Shown here one piece after another: positions 52,501 through 62,098 of a stretch of 64,000 nucleotides of DNA. The position numbers and the translations under genes were made by a program. How positions within the stretch are numbered: the first letter of the stretch is position 1; each line of letters begins with the position of its first letter. The DNA is from Pseudonocardia sp. EC080619-01. Lineage in GTDB: Bacteria > Actinomycetota > Actinomycetes > Mycobacteriales > Pseudonocardiaceae. The notes beneath the pieces were generated by a model that did not search any database, was not told where the DNA came from, and saw nothing but the letters and a program-made list of their open reading frames with translations. The stretch covers positions 480,501 through 544,500 of the forward strand of contig NZ_CP012184.1 of the NCBI RefSeq assembly GCF_001420995.1. Reading direction: 5' to 3'.

Positions 52501-53480
52501 GGATCGACGCGCGCGTCCGCGACTCGCTGGAGACCGTCGCCCGGGACGTCCGGGCCTGCGAGGAGATCGGGTACGACGGCGCCTGGAACGGCGAGAACCG
52601 CGCCGACGGCCTGCTGCCCCTCGTGCTCGCCGCCGAGCACTCGACGCGGGTGCAGCTCGGCCCGTCGGTCGCGATCGCCTTCGCGCGGACGCCGATGACG
52701 GTCGCCTACCCGGCCTGGGACCTGCAGCGGTTCTCCGGCGGACGGCTGGTGCTCGGCCTCGGCAGCCAGATCCGGCCGCACGTCACCCGCCGGTTCTCGA
52801 TGCCGTGGTCGCGGCCGGCCGCGCGGATGCGGGAGTTCGTCGTCGCGCTGCGGGCGATCTGGCGGAGCTGGGAGACCGGCGAGCCGCTCGCGCACCGCGG
52901 CGAGTTCTACGACCACTCCCTGATGACGCCGGCGTTCGTCCCGCCGCCGAACCCGCACGGCCCGCCCGCGGTGTTCGTGGCCGCGGTCGGTCCGCAGATG
53001 CTGCGGGTGGCGGCGGAGGTCGCCGACGGGCTGTTCGTGCACCCGTTCTGCACCACCCGGTACCTGGAGGAGGTCATCGCCCCGGCGGTGGCCGAGCACC
53101 GTCCGGCGGGCATGGCGCCGCTGGAGATCGCGCTGTCGCCGTTCGTCGCGTTCGACGACGCCGACGTGGCCGAGGTGCGCCGGCGGATCTCCTTCTACGG
53201 CTCGACCCCCGCCTACCGGCCCGTCCTGGAGCTGCACGGCCTGGGCGAGCTGCAGGACGAGCTCAACGCGCTGTCCAAACAGGGCCGGTGGGACGACATG
53301 GTCCCGCTCGTCGACGACGACCTGCTCGACCTCATGTGCGCCACCGGCGACACCGCGGGCGTCGCCGACGGGCTGCGCCGGCGCTGGGGCGGGACCGCGG
53401 ACCGGCTGCGGTTCACGGTGCCCGGTGAGATCCCGCCGCCGGAGCGCTTCGCCGACCTGGTGGCCGCGCTCCGCGCCTGA
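52497..53480 (+). CDS. LLM-class F420-dependent oxidoreductase (TIGR03617 type)
   Basis: 327 residues. The luciferase-like TIM barrel is recognisable: RDVRACEEIGYDGAWNGENR, STRVQLGPSVAIAFARTPMT, LGLGSQIRPHVTRRFSMPW, and LMCATGDTAGVADGLRRRW near the end. Members use reduced F420 (some use FMN) to reduce or oxidise small molecules, often in catabolism. The substrate is unknown. It diverges from metY and converges on the dienelactone hydrolase gene with only 6 nt between stops. Confidence 0.88.
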   Translation: MRIDARVRDSLETVARDVRACEEIGYDGAWNGENRADGLLPLVLAAEHSTRVQLGPSVAIAFARTPMTVAYPAWDLQRFSGGRLVLGLGSQIRPHVTRRFSMPWSRPAARMREFVVALRAIWRSWETGEPLAHRGEFYDHSLMTPAFVPPPNPHGPPAVFVAAVGPQMLRVAAEVADGLFVHPFCTTRYLEEVIAPAVAEHRPAGMAPLEIALSPFVAFDDADVAEVRRRISFYGSTPAYRPVLELHGLGELQDELNALSKQGRWDDMVPLVDDDLLDLMCATGDTAGVADGLRRRWGGTADRLRFTVPGEIPPPERFADLVAALRA

Positions 53481-53486
53481 CGGGGT

Positions 53487-54197
53487 TCACAGGTGGGTGC
53501 GGAGGAACTCCAGCACCCGCCGGGTCGCGTCGGTGGCGGCCGGCTCGTCGTAGGCCGCGTGCAGCGGCGAGCGCCGCGCGGCCGCACCGAGCACGCCCTC
53601 GGTCCGCGTCATGAACGAGTGCCCGGCGTCGGGGTAGACCTTCACGTCGTGCGGGATCCCGCGCTCGGCGAGATCGGCCTCGAGACGTTCCGGGTAACCG
53701 TCGGCGAACTGCGCGTCCCGGCCGCCGAAGCTGGCGACCACCGGGCAGACGGGCTCGACCCGGGTGCCGCTGCGGCCGTAGAACGGCACCGCCACCCGGT
53801 ACAGCCCGGTCTGCGACAGCAGCATCGCGAATCCGCCGCCCATGCAGAACCCGATGGCACCGATCCGGTCGGCGTCCACCGTGGGCTGGCCGGCGAGCCA
53901 GCGTCGCGCGGACTCGCAGTCCCCCAGCGCCGCGCCCCGGCCGGACGCCATCGTCGCCATCGTGGAGGCGACGCACAGCGGCTTCACCTTCCCGCGGGCG
54001 AACAGGTCCGGGATGAGGACGGTGTAGCCCTCGCGGGCGAGCTCCCGGGCGATCCGGCGCATCTCCGGGGTCATCCCGAACGCCTCGTAGATCATGACCA
54101 GCGCCGGGCCGGGCTCACCGGTCTCCGGCCGCGCCAGGAACCCGGGCAGGGTCCCGCCGTTGACGCTGGGAACCGCGACGTCCGCCTCGACCGTCAT
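53487..54197 (-). CDS. Dienelactone hydrolase family protein
   Basis: 236 residues. The nucleophile cysteine is in GFCMGGGFAML, and other active-site elements are the glutamate in IYEAFGMTPEM, the aspartate in FGGRDAQFADGY and the histidine in DAGHSFM. This is a complete dienelactone hydrolase triad with Cys. It may hydrolyse lactones or esters from aromatic breakdown; the actual substrate is unknown. The ATG overlaps the thioesterase stop by 4 nt, so the two are co-translated. Confidence 0.9.
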   Translation of the reverse strand: MTVEADVAVPSVNGGTLPGFLARPETGEPGPALVMIYEAFGMTPEMRRIARELAREGYTVLIPDLFARGKVKPLCVASTMATMASGRGAALGDCESARRWLAGQPTVDADRIGAIGFCMGGGFAMLLSQTGLYRVAVPFYGRSGTRVEPVCPVVASFGGRDAQFADGYPERLEADLAERGIPHDVKVYPDAGHSFMTRTEGVLGAAARRSPLHAAYDEPAATDATRRVLEFLRTHL

Positions 54198-55117
54198 CGT
54201 CGACCGCCCTTCCGGACCCGCACGAGGCCCTCCTGCATCGTCGTGGCGACCAGACGGCCGTCCGCGGTGAAGAACCGGCCCGACGCCAGCCCGCGCCCGC
54301 CGGACGCGGCCGGCGAGTAGCAGGTGTAGAGCAGCCACTCGTCGGCCCGGAACGGCTCGTGGAACCACATCGCATGGTCCAGGCTGGCCATCTGCACGCC
54401 GTTCGCGGGCGCGTCGTGCCGGGCGACGACGGAGCCGAGCAGCGTCAGGTCGCTGGCGTAGGTCAGCAGGCAGACGTGCAGCAGCTTCTCGTCCGGGAGC
54501 GTCCCGTCGGCGCGCAGCCACAACCGCATCGGCTCGTCGGACGGCCCGGTCCAGCGCTGCGAGGACACCGGCTCGTCGATCAGCCGGATGTCCAGCGGCC
54601 GGGGCAGCCCGGCCATCCACCCGCCGTCGCCGCGCACGGCGCGGGCGCCGAGGTCGTCGATCCGGTCCGGTGCGGGGACGCCCTGGGGCATCGGCTCGGA
54701 ATGCCGCAGCCCGTCCTGCTCCATCTGGAACGACGCCGACAGCGAGAAGATCGCCTCGCCGCGCTGGATCGCCAGCACCCGGCGGGTCGTGAACGACCGC
54801 CCGTCCCGCACCCGCTCGGTCTCGTAGACGATCGGGATGTTCGGGTCGCCGGGCCGGATGAAGTACGCGTGCAGCGAGTGCACCGGACGGTCGCCGGGCA
54901 CCGTCCGCCCGGCCGCCACCAGCGCCTGCCCCGCGACCTGCCCGCCGAACACCCGGGGCAGCGAGACCGGCGGGCTCACGCCGCGGAAGAGGTTGTCCTC
55001 CAGGCGTTCGAGGTCCAGCAGCGAGACCAGGTCGTCGAGGACGGCCTGGCCGCGCGGCTCGCCGTCGGCGGCGGTCGCCTGCGGCTCGGTCGCGGGAACG
55101 GGTTCGGCGGGGCTCAC
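54194..55117 (-). CDS. tesB: Acyl-CoA thioesterase II (TesB family)
   Basis: 307 residues from GTG 55117. The double hot-dog fold is seen in NLFRGVSPPVSLPRVFGGQV, VHSLHAYFIRPGDPNIPIVY and, in the second half, MASLDHAMWFHEPFRADEWL with the catalytic aspartate. It hydrolyses medium- and long-chain acyl-CoA to free acid and CoA. It lies between pyruvate kinase (19 nt upstream) and the dienelactone hydrolase. CATACT 8 nt before the start may be a weak leaderless -10. Confidence 0.93.
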   Translation of the reverse strand: MSPAEPVPATEPQATAADGEPRGQAVLDDLVSLLDLERLEDNLFRGVSPPVSLPRVFGGQVAGQALVAAGRTVPGDRPVHSLHAYFIRPGDPNIPIVYETERVRDGRSFTTRRVLAIQRGEAIFSLSASFQMEQDGLRHSEPMPQGVPAPDRIDDLGARAVRGDGGWMAGLPRPLDIRLIDEPVSSQRWTGPSDEPMRLWLRADGTLPDEKLLHVCLLTYASDLTLLGSVVARHDAPANGVQMASLDHAMWFHEPFRADEWLLYTCYSPAASGGRGLASGRFFTADGRLVATTMQEGLVRVRKGGRR

Positions 55118-55136
55118 GGGACGGGAGTATGCGGGA

Positions 55137-56561
55137 TCAGGTGAGATCGTCCTCGCCCAGGCGGTGCACCCGGATCAGGTTGGTCGAGCCGACGGTCGCG
55201 GGCGGCGAGCCGGCGACGATCACGACGAGGTCGCCCGGCTTGAACCGGCCGATCGACAGGATCGCGTGGTCGACCTGCCGGACCATGGCGTCGGTCGAGT
55301 CCACCTTGTCGACCAGGAAGGTCTCCACACCCCAGGTCATCGCGAGCTGGCTCCGGACCGCAGGCTCGGGGGTGAAGGCCAGCAGCGGCAGCCGGGTGTG
55401 CAACCGGGCGAGCCGGCGCACGGTGTCACCGGACTGCGAGAACGCGACCAGCGCACGCGCCGAGAGCCGCTCGCCGATGTCGCGGGCCGCGTACGACAGC
55501 ACGCCCCGCTTGGTGCGCGGCACGTGGTTCAGCGGCGGCACGGTCGCGGGGCCGGACTCGACGGCCTCGACGATCTCGGCCATCGTCCGCACCGTCTTGA
55601 TCGGGAACCGGCCGACGCTCGTCTCGCCGGAGAGCATCACGGCGTCGGTGCCGTCGAGGACCGCGTTCGCCACGTCGCTCGCCTCGGCCCGGGTCGGCCG
55701 CGAGTTGGTGATCATCGAGTCCAGCATCTGGGTGGCCACGATGACGGGCTTGGCGTTCTCCCGGGCGATCTGCACCGCGCGCTTCTGCACCAGCGGCACG
55801 TTCTGCAGCGGCAGCTCGACGCCGAGGTCGCCACGGGCGACCATGATCCCGTCGAAGGCCAGGACGACGGCCTCGAGGTTGTCGACCGCCTCCGGCTTCT
55901 CCAGCTTCGCGACGACCGGGACCCGGCCGTAGCCGGTGCGGTCCATGATCTTGTGGACGAGCTCGATGTCGGCGGGGCTGCGCACGAACGACAGCGCGAC
56001 GACGTCGGCCCGCAGCGCCATCGCGAACTCGAGGTCGGCGATGTCCTTCTCCGACAGCGCCGGCACCGAGATGTTCATCCCCGGCAGGGAGAGGCCCTTG
56101 TTGTCGGACACCGGGCCGCCCTCGGTGACCCGGCAGACGACGTCGTTACCCTCGACGGCCACGACCCGCAGGCCGACCTTGCCGTCGTCGACGAGCATGC
56201 GGTCGTCGACCTTCGCGTCCTGCGCGAGTCCCTTGTAGGTGGTGGAGACGCGGTCGTGGGTGCCGGCCACGTCGTCGCACGTGATCCGCACCTCCTCGCC
56301 CGTGCGCCACTCGGTGGGCCCGTCGGTGAACCGGCCCAGGCGGATCTTCGGGCCCTGCAGGTCGGCCAGGACGCCGACGGCGCGACCGCTGGAGTCGGCG
56401 GCGTCGCGGACCATGTCGTAGACGCGCTTGTGGTCCTCGCGATCGCCGTGGCTGAAGTTGAGCCGGGCCACGTCCATCCCGGCGTCGACGAGATCCCGGA
56501 TCCGGTCAGGTGTCGCGGTGGCCGGCCCGATGGTGCAAACGATCTTGGTTCGACGTGTCAC
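55137..56561 (-). CDS. pyk: Pyruvate kinase
   Basis: 474 residues from GTG 56561. TKIVCTIGPATATPDRIRDL, MDVARLNFSHGDREDHKRVY, the catalytic VARGDLGVELPLQNVPLVQK and the monovalent-cation region are intact, and the C-terminal allosteric domain closes with GSPPATVGSTNLIRVHRLG. It converts phosphoenolpyruvate and ADP to pyruvate and ATP at the end of glycolysis. TACGCT 6 nt before the start indicates leaderless transcription. The thioesterase and hydrolase genes may be read through from it. Confidence 0.96.
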   Translation of the reverse strand: MTRRTKIVCTIGPATATPDRIRDLVDAGMDVARLNFSHGDREDHKRVYDMVRDAADSSGRAVGVLADLQGPKIRLGRFTDGPTEWRTGEEVRITCDDVAGTHDRVSTTYKGLAQDAKVDDRMLVDDGKVGLRVVAVEGNDVVCRVTEGGPVSDNKGLSLPGMNISVPALSEKDIADLEFAMALRADVVALSFVRSPADIELVHKIMDRTGYGRVPVVAKLEKPEAVDNLEAVVLAFDGIMVARGDLGVELPLQNVPLVQKRAVQIARENAKPVIVATQMLDSMITNSRPTRAEASDVANAVLDGTDAVMLSGETSVGRFPIKTVRTMAEIVEAVESGPATVPPLNHVPRTKRGVLSYAARDIGERLSARALVAFSQSGDTVRRLARLHTRLPLLAFTPEPAVRSQLAMTWGVETFLVDKVDSTDAMVRQVDHAILSIGRFKPGDLVVIVAGSPPATVGSTNLIRVHRLGEDDLT

Positions 56562-56567
56562 GGGACC

Positions 56568-56573
56568 AGCGTA
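56568..56573 (-). promoter_or_regulatory. Candidate -10 box for leaderless pyk
   Basis: TACGCT on the minus strand is followed by 6 nt and then GTG 56561. The same hexamer and spacing precede the DUF5709 gene. Confidence 0.5.
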
Positions 56574-56655
56574 GCGCTGTACTGGAACGATCAGGTTCCC
56601 GGCGCAAGGCCAGTCGGTGTCCGGTCGGGTGGAGCCGGTGGAGGAGACTGGGGTC

Positions 56656-57012
56656 GTGCGTGTCCAGCCGTTCGTCCTCGCGGTCCTGCTCAGCCTGGTC
56701 GTGCTGTTCACCCCGGCCTCCGGGGTGCCGACCGCACCGCCCGGCACCGACAAGATCGTGCACCTGCTCGTCTTCGCCCTGCTCGCCTGGACCGGGCGCA
56801 CCGCGGGGCTGCGTCCGTGGCCGCTGCTGGGCGGGCTCGTCGTGTACGCGGCGGCGTCCGAGGTGCTGCAGGCCGCGCTGCCGATCGGCCGCAGCGGCGA
56901 CGTGCTGGACGGACTCACCGACGTCGCCGGCGCCCTGCTCGGACTCGGCCTGTACCTCGCGACGGCCCGGCTGCGCACCGGGGAACGCTCCGGACGCTCG
57001 CGGCTCGGCTGA
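56656..57012 (+). CDS. VanZ family membrane protein
   Basis: 118 residues from GTG 56656, with GAGGAG 9 nt upstream; GTG 56617 lacks such support. Four short hydrophobic segments are present. The VanZ pattern is GTDKIVHLLVFALLAWTGRT, then EVLQAALPIGRSGDVLDGLT and an ALLGLGLYLA end. The aspartate/histidine cluster in DKIVH and the SGD motif are typical of the VanZ-like superfamily. Function is unknown outside glycopeptide resistance clusters, and no other resistance gene is present here. Confidence 0.82.
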   Translation: MRVQPFVLAVLLSLVVLFTPASGVPTAPPGTDKIVHLLVFALLAWTGRTAGLRPWPLLGGLVVYAAASEVLQAALPIGRSGDVLDGLTDVAGALLGLGLYLATARLRTGERSGRSRLG

Positions 57013-57351
57013 GCGGCGCGGCTGAGCGGGTCGGCTCGCTGCCCGACTCAGCGGTTCGAGACCGAGGACCCCGGCGACACACCACCGCGGACGCCGTCCC
57101 CGGTGCGCGAGCCCGGATCCGCAGGTGCCCTTTCCTGGAATCGCTGCTCGGGGAAGCGATTCTTCAGAAGGACACCCCCGGGGGGATCGCACGCACACCG
57201 CCGGACACCCGGCCCGGGCCCAGGACCGATCCCTTCCCGGACATCGCTGCCCGAGGAAGCGATTCGACAGAAGGGCACCCCCGGCGGGCCACGCAGGCCG
57301 GCAGGACGCAGCGGCGGGCGCGGCAGTCCCGTGACCCGGCACCGCTGCCGC
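57013..57351. repeat. Intergenic region with a duplicated hairpin-containing element
   Basis: Two direct copies of about 55 bp occur at 57132-57186 and 57234-57288. Both contain ATCGCT...AGCGAT inverted arms (8 bp, GAATCGCT/AGCGATTC, in the first copy) and the shared tail CAGAAGG-CACCCCCGG. One base is inserted in the second copy. The first 100 bp after the VanZ stop and the spacer between copies hold nothing else recognisable. The element lies 3' of both flanking genes and may terminate transcription. Confidence 0.75.
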
Positions 57352-57999
57352 TCAGCGGCGGGGCTGCTCGCTCGGCCCGACGTGGTCGGCCAGCCACTCG
57401 GCGAGCGGACCCGCTGCGCGCCAGACCTTCCGGACCCGGTCCCTGGCCCGCGGGCCGTGCAGGACCTCGTCCGGCGGCCACCGGCGGGACACGAAGAGGC
57501 CCTTGTGCCGCAGCAGGTCCAGTCGCGGGTGGTCGGGGTCGGTGCCACGCGGGCGGGTCTTGAGGGTCTCCCCGCCGACGGCCAGCCCGTCCTTCTCGGC
57601 GGCCGCCAGCCGGTCGCGGAGATCCTCGCCGCGGCGCTCGTCGTCCACCGCCGTGCGGAACCGGGCGACCTGGTCGGGCGCCATCATGTAGTAGCCACCC
57701 GCGGCGAGCATGCCCTCGGACGACACCTCGACGTAGAACGGTGCGGTGTAGCCACCGCAGTGCGTCTTGTACGGCGTCTTGTCCGCGGAGAACCGGACGT
57801 CGCGATGCGGGCGGAAGACCTTCCCGGCACCGAACTCGTCCTCCAGATCGGCGAGGAGGGCGAGCATCGGGGCGCGGACGTCGCGTTCGTAGACCTCGCG
57901 GTTGTCCGTCCAGTACGCCCGGGAGTTGTCGGCGAGCAGGCCGTCGTAGAACTCGACCGCGGCGTCGCCGAAGCCGGAGAAACCGGCCACGGCGCTCAC
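57352..57999 (-). CDS. DUF2461 (TIGR02453) family protein
   Basis: 215 residues from GTG 57999, overlapping the lgt stop (GTGA). FSGFGDAAVEFYDGLLADNS and FRPHRDVRFSADKTPYKTHC, followed by YVEVSSEGMLAAGGYYMMAP, are the conserved blocks of this family, found in many bacteria and without a known biochemical role. No signal peptide or membrane helix is present. Position at the end of the trp-lgt operon may be incidental. Confidence 0.88.
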   Translation of the reverse strand: MSAVAGFSGFGDAAVEFYDGLLADNSRAYWTDNREVYERDVRAPMLALLADLEDEFGAGKVFRPHRDVRFSADKTPYKTHCGGYTAPFYVEVSSEGMLAAGGYYMMAPDQVARFRTAVDDERRGEDLRDRLAAAEKDGLAVGGETLKTRPRGTDPDHPRLDLLRHKGLFVSRRWPPDEVLHGPRARDRVRKVWRAAGPLAEWLADHVGPSEQPRR

Positions 58000-58931
58000 G
58001 CCTCCGTGCGGTCGGGCGCGGACTCCTCGTCGGGGTCCGGTTCGGGGTCGGCCTGCCGGAAGTCCTCGCGCCCCTTCGGTGCGAACGCGATGTAGGCGAC
58101 CGCACCGACGAACACCACGGCGGACACGACGACGTTGATCCGCAGGTCGCCGAACACCCGGGTGGCGGGGTCGGTGCGCATCAGCTCGATGAAGAACCGG
58201 CCCAGCGTGTAGCCCGCGACGTAGACGGCGAACGCGCGACCGTGGCCGAGCCGGAAGCGGCGGTCGGCGAACACCACGACCGCGGCGACGACGAGGTTCC
58301 ACAGCAGCTCGTAGAGGAACGTCGGATGGACGACCGCGATCGGCGTCGGGTCGATCGCGACGCCGCCGAGGGCGTCCTCCAGCCCGGTCGCCGGATCCAC
58401 CCGCCGGTAGATCTCCAGCCCCCACGGCAGCGTCGTCGGGCCGCCGTAGAGCTCCTGGTTGAACCAGTTGCCGAGCCGGCCGACCGCCTGCGCGACGACG
58501 ATGCCGGGCGCGACGGCGTCGGCGAAGACCGGTAGCGGGACGCCGAGGCGCCGGCAGCCGATCCACGCACCGACACCACCGAGCGCGACGGCGCCCCAGA
58601 TGCCGAGCCCGCCGTTCCAGATCTCCAGCGCGCCGAGCGGGTCGCCGCCGGGTCCGAAGTACGTCTGCCAGTCGGTCGCGACGTGGTAGAGCCGCCCGCC
58701 GACCAGGCCGAACGGGACCGCCCAGACGGCGACGTCGAGGACCGTGCCGGGCCGCCCGCCGCGGGCGACGAGCCGCTTCTCCCCCCACCACAGCGCGAGC
58801 GCGATGCCGGCGACGATGCAGAGCGCGTACGCGCGGATCGGGATCGGGCCGAGGTGCCAGACACCACGGTCCGGGCTCGGGATGGCGGCGAGCGCGGTGG
58901 TGACGGCCGGGGTGAGTGCGGACGCGAGCAC
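57996..58931 (-). CDS. lgt: Prolipoprotein diacylglyceryl transferase
   Basis: 311 residues from GTG 58931. Seven membrane segments, with the signature GRLGNWFNQELYGGPT, the conserved IRAYALCIVAGIALALWWGE start, VGGRLYHVATDWQTYF and the C-terminal VAGYTLGRFFIELMRTD. The enzyme transfers diacylglyceryl from phosphatidylglycerol to the lipobox cysteine. Four prolipoproteins in this window (4301, 8964, 10094, 39335) would be its substrates. It follows trpC by 4 nt, where trpB and trpA would normally intervene. The C-terminal tail is acidic. Confidence 0.95.
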   Translation of the reverse strand: MLASALTPAVTTALAAIPSPDRGVWHLGPIPIRAYALCIVAGIALALWWGEKRLVARGGRPGTVLDVAVWAVPFGLVGGRLYHVATDWQTYFGPGGDPLGALEIWNGGLGIWGAVALGGVGAWIGCRRLGVPLPVFADAVAPGIVVAQAVGRLGNWFNQELYGGPTTLPWGLEIYRRVDPATGLEDALGGVAIDPTPIAVVHPTFLYELLWNLVVAAVVVFADRRFRLGHGRAFAVYVAGYTLGRFFIELMRTDPATRVFGDLRINVVVSAVVFVGAVAYIAFAPKGREDFRQADPEPDPDEESAPDRTEA

Positions 58932-58935
58932 TGGT

Positions 58936-59832
58936 TCAGGCGCCGGTGCGGCTGCAGGACGGGTGGAACCCCGCGGCGACCAGGCCGCGGACCGCGGAGG
59001 CGGGATCGCCGCTGGTCACCAGGCCCTCGCCGACGAGCACCGCGTCGGCGCCCCAGCCGGCGTAGGTGAGCAGGTCACCGGGGCCGCGGACACCGGACTC
59101 GGCCACCTTGATCACGTTCGAGGGCAGTCCGGGCGCGATCTCGCCGAACACCGAGCGGTTCACCTCGAGGGTGTGCAGGTTGCGCGAGTTGACGCCGATC
59201 AGCGTCGCACCGGCCTCCAGCGCGCGGTCGCACTCCTCCTCGGTGTGCACCTCGACGAGCGGGGTCATCCCGAGCGACTCGACCCGGTCGAGCAGCGAGT
59301 CCAGCACCGGCTGCTCCAGCGCGGCGACGATCAGCAGCACGACGTCCGCGCCGTGCGCGCGGGCCTCGTGCACCTGGTACGGCGTGACGATGAAGTCCTT
59401 GCGCAGCAGCGGGACGTCGACCCGCGCACGGACGGCGTCGAAGTCGGCGAGCGACCCGCCGAACCGGCGCTGCTCGGTGAGCACGCTGATCACGCGGGCG
59501 CCGCCGTCGGCGTAGGTCTCCGCCAGGTCGGCCGGGTCCGGGATGTCGGCCAGCGACCCCTTGGACGGGCTCGCCCGCTTCACCTCGGCGATGACGCCGA
59601 CACCGGGCTCGCGCAGCGCGGCCATCGCGTCCCGGGGAGGCGGCGCGGCCGCGGCCCGGCGCTTGATCTCCTCGAGATCGACCGCCTTCTCCCGCTCGGC
59701 GAGGTCCTCCCGGACACCCTCCACGATGGATTCCAGGACGCTCGGCACACCGCCGCCGGCTCCGTCGTGCTGTCCCGTGCCCACCGTGTCGACTCCTTCT
59801 CCACCTCGCGCGTCGTCCGTCGTCGGCGCCAT
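58936..59832 (-). CDS. trpC: Indole-3-glycerol phosphate synthase
   Basis: 298 residues from ATG 59832, 1 nt after the previous stop, with GAGGGGGAGAA upstream. The 30-residue Gly/Asp-rich N-terminus may be spurious; starts closer to [17 protein letters not shown] are possible. [55 protein letters not shown] and [11 protein letters not shown] hold the catalytic lysines and glutamates. It closes the indole ring in tryptophan synthesis. Its stop is only 4 nt from lgt. Confidence 0.94.
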   Translation of the reverse strand: MAPTTDDARGGEGVDTVGTGQHDGAGGGVPSVLESIVEGVREDLAEREKAVDLEEIKRRAAAAPPPRDAMAALREPGVGVIAEVKRASPSKGSLADIPDPADLAETYADGGARVISVLTEQRRFGGSLADFDAVRARVDVPLLRKDFIVTPYQVHEARAHGADVVLLIVAALEQPVLDSLLDRVESLGMTPLVEVHTEEECDRALEAGATLIGVNSRNLHTLEVNRSVFGEIAPGLPSNVIKVAESGVRGPGDLLTYAGWGADAVLVGEGLVTSGDPASAVRGLVAAGFHPSCSRTGA

Positions 59833-59833
59833 G

Positions 59834-60460
59834 CTAGTTCTCCCCCTCACGCGGCCCCACCGTCGGGTCGCCGCCCGCGTCCAGCCGTTCCCAGGCCGCG
59901 CGGTCCGGGTCCGACTCCGTCGCCCGCTCCCGTGCCCCGGGAGCGGAGTAGCGCGCACCGAGCCGCGGCAGCCGGGGTTCCCGGACCACCAGGAGCACGG
60001 CCGCCCCGAGCGCGAGCACACCACCCGCGACGGCGAGCCACGGCCACGGGGTCGCCGTCACCGCGCCCATCCCACCCGGCGCGTTCGGCGCGGTGAGCCC
60101 GGACCGGGCCGAGGCGAGCTCGGCCGCCGTCGGCGGGACGACGAGCAGCCGCACCGTCAGCCCGACGGCGGCGATCGCCGCCAGCCCGACGAGCACGCCC
60201 AGCAGCCGGCGCGCGATGCCGGACAGGGCCACCAGCGCGGCGACCGCCGCCAGCAGCAACGCCGCGACCGCCGTCACCGCCGGCTGCAGCTGCGCCCCGG
60301 TCGCGGTCGCCTCGACGGTGCCGCGGGTCCCCGTCGGCACCGCCACGCCGAACCAGGCCGCCGATCCGGATCCCCACAGCGCCGCGGCCCCGGCCAGCAG
60401 GCCGAGGACCACGAGCCCGAGGGCCCGCCGATCGGTGCGTTCCGGGGCGGCGGCCGTCAC
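59834..60460 (-). CDS. Trp-operon-associated membrane protein (TIGR02234)
   Basis: 208 residues from GTG 60460, overlapping trpE by 4 nt. Four membrane helices: about residues 14-32 ([17 protein letters not shown]), 57-75, 83-101 and 138-157. The C-terminus is cytoplasmic and polar. Its position between trpE and trpC matches the actinobacterial Trp-associated membrane protein family. Function is unknown; transport or sensing of tryptophan intermediates has no support from the sequence. Confidence 0.85.
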   Translation of the reverse strand: MTAAAPERTDRRALGLVVLGLLAGAAALWGSGSAAWFGVAVPTGTRGTVEATATGAQLQPAVTAVAALLLAAVAALVALSGIARRLLGVLVGLAAIAAVGLTVRLLVVPPTAAELASARSGLTAPNAPGGMGAVTATPWPWLAVAGGVLALGAAVLLVVREPRLPRLGARYSAPGARERATESDPDRAAWERLDAGGDPTVGPREGEN

Positions 60461-62043
60461 GGGGTGGACCCGTTCGTCTCGGGCGGCCGCAGGGAGCCCG
60501 CGGCCGCGACGGCCGACAGCACCGCCCTGGCCTTGTTGAGGCACTCGGTGTCCTCGGCGGCCGGGTCGGAGTCGGCGACGATCCCGCCGCCGGCCTGCAC
60601 GTAGGCCGTCCCGTTGCGGATCATCGCGGTGCGGATGGCGATCGCGGTGTCGGCGTTCCCGGCGAAGTCCAGGTAGCCGACGATGCCGCCGTACTGGCCG
60701 CGGCGGGTCGGCTCCAGCCGGTCGATGACCTGCATCGCCCGGACCTTCGGCGCGCCGGACAGGGTGCCCGCCGGGAAGCAGGCGACGACGGCGTCGAACG
60801 CCGTACGTCCGCCGCGCAGCAGCCCCGTGACCGTCGAGACCAGGTGCATGACGTGGCTGTAGCGCTCGATCTCGAAGAAGTTCCGGACGGTGACGGTGCC
60901 CGGCTCGCAGACCCGGCCCAGGTCGTTGCGGCCGAGGTCGACGAGCATCAGGTGCTCCGCGCGCTCCTTCTCGTCGCCGCGGAGCTCCTTCTCAAGCAGC
61001 TCGTCCTCCTCCTCGGTCGCGCCGCGCCACCGGGTACCGGCGATCGGGTGCGTCGTCGCGCGGCCGTCGAGCACGCTGACCAGGGCCTCCGGGCTGGACC
61101 CGACGATCGAGAACGGCGGCCCGCCCGCAGCGTCCTCCAGGCTGAGCAGGTACATGTACGGGCTCGGGTTCGTGGTGCGGAGGACCCGGTAGACCTCGAG
61201 CGGGTCGGCGTCGCACTCCATCTCGAAGCGCTGCGAGAGCACGATCTGGAAGGCCTCGCCCGCCCGGATCTGCTCCTTCGCGTCCTCGATCGCGGCGTGG
61301 TGCTCGGCCGGGGTGCGGCGGCGGAGGAACTGCGGCTCGCCCGGCCGGTACACCGCCACCGACGACGGCGCCGCGGCCCCCAGCTCGCCGGTCATCCGGT
61401 CCAGCCGGGCGACGGCGTCGTCGTAGGCCTGGTCGACGCGCTCGTCCGAGGCGTCCCAGTTGATCGCGTTCGCGATGAGGGTGACCGTGCCCTCGTGGTG
61501 GTCGAGCGCGGCCAGGTCGGTGGCCAGCAGCATCACGAGCTCCGGGAGCTGCAGGTCGTCGACGGCCGGGTCGTCCGGGTCGGCGATCCGCTCCACCCGG
61601 CGGACGACGTCGTAGCCCAGGTAGCCGACCATCCCGCCGGTCAGCGGGGGCAGGCCGGGCAGCGGCTCGGAGTGCAGCTCGGTGACGACGGTGCGCAGCG
61701 CGTCGAGCGGGTCTCCGCTGGTGGGCAGGCCGTCGGGCACCTCACCGGTCCAGCGGAGCTCGCCGTCGACCGCGGTCAGCGCGGCGGCGCTGCGCGCCCC
61801 GACGAACGACCAGCGCGACCAGGACCGGCCGTTCTCCGCGGACTCCAGCAGGAAGGTGCCGGCCCGGCCGTCGGCCAGCTTGCGGTAGACGCCGACCGGG
61901 GTCTCGTCGTCGGCCAGCAGGCGCCGGGTCACCGGGATCACCCGGTGCGCGCGGGCGAGCTCGCGGAACTCCTCGCGGCTCGGGCTCACCGCTCCCAACG
62001 CTGCGGCCGAGAGGACGGTCGTGGTGCCGGGCACAGCGGTCAT
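60457..62043 (-). CDS. trpE: Anthranilate synthase component I
   Basis: 528 residues from ATG 62043; ATG 62052 would add three residues. The N-terminal domain includes [20 protein letters not shown] (the LLES feedback-inhibition element). The chorismate-binding domain has [70 protein letters not shown] and [12 protein letters not shown]. It makes anthranilate with a glutamine amidotransferase subunit (trpG) not in the window. The 55-bp gap to the divergent TetR gene leaves no room for a classical attenuator. Confidence 0.95.
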   Translation of the reverse strand: MTAVPGTTTVLSAAALGAVSPSREEFRELARAHRVIPVTRRLLADDETPVGVYRKLADGRAGTFLLESAENGRSWSRWSFVGARSAAALTAVDGELRWTGEVPDGLPTSGDPLDALRTVVTELHSEPLPGLPPLTGGMVGYLGYDVVRRVERIADPDDPAVDDLQLPELVMLLATDLAALDHHEGTVTLIANAINWDASDERVDQAYDDAVARLDRMTGELGAAAPSSVAVYRPGEPQFLRRRTPAEHHAAIEDAKEQIRAGEAFQIVLSQRFEMECDADPLEVYRVLRTTNPSPYMYLLSLEDAAGGPPFSIVGSSPEALVSVLDGRATTHPIAGTRWRGATEEEDELLEKELRGDEKERAEHLMLVDLGRNDLGRVCEPGTVTVRNFFEIERYSHVMHLVSTVTGLLRGGRTAFDAVVACFPAGTLSGAPKVRAMQVIDRLEPTRRGQYGGIVGYLDFAGNADTAIAIRTAMIRNGTAYVQAGGGIVADSDPAAEDTECLNKARAVLSAVAAAGSLRPPETNGSTP

Positions 62044-62098
62044 GGCGAGCATTGTCCCCCACCGTGACGGGCACGGTCGGGCGGGTGAAGATGGGGTC

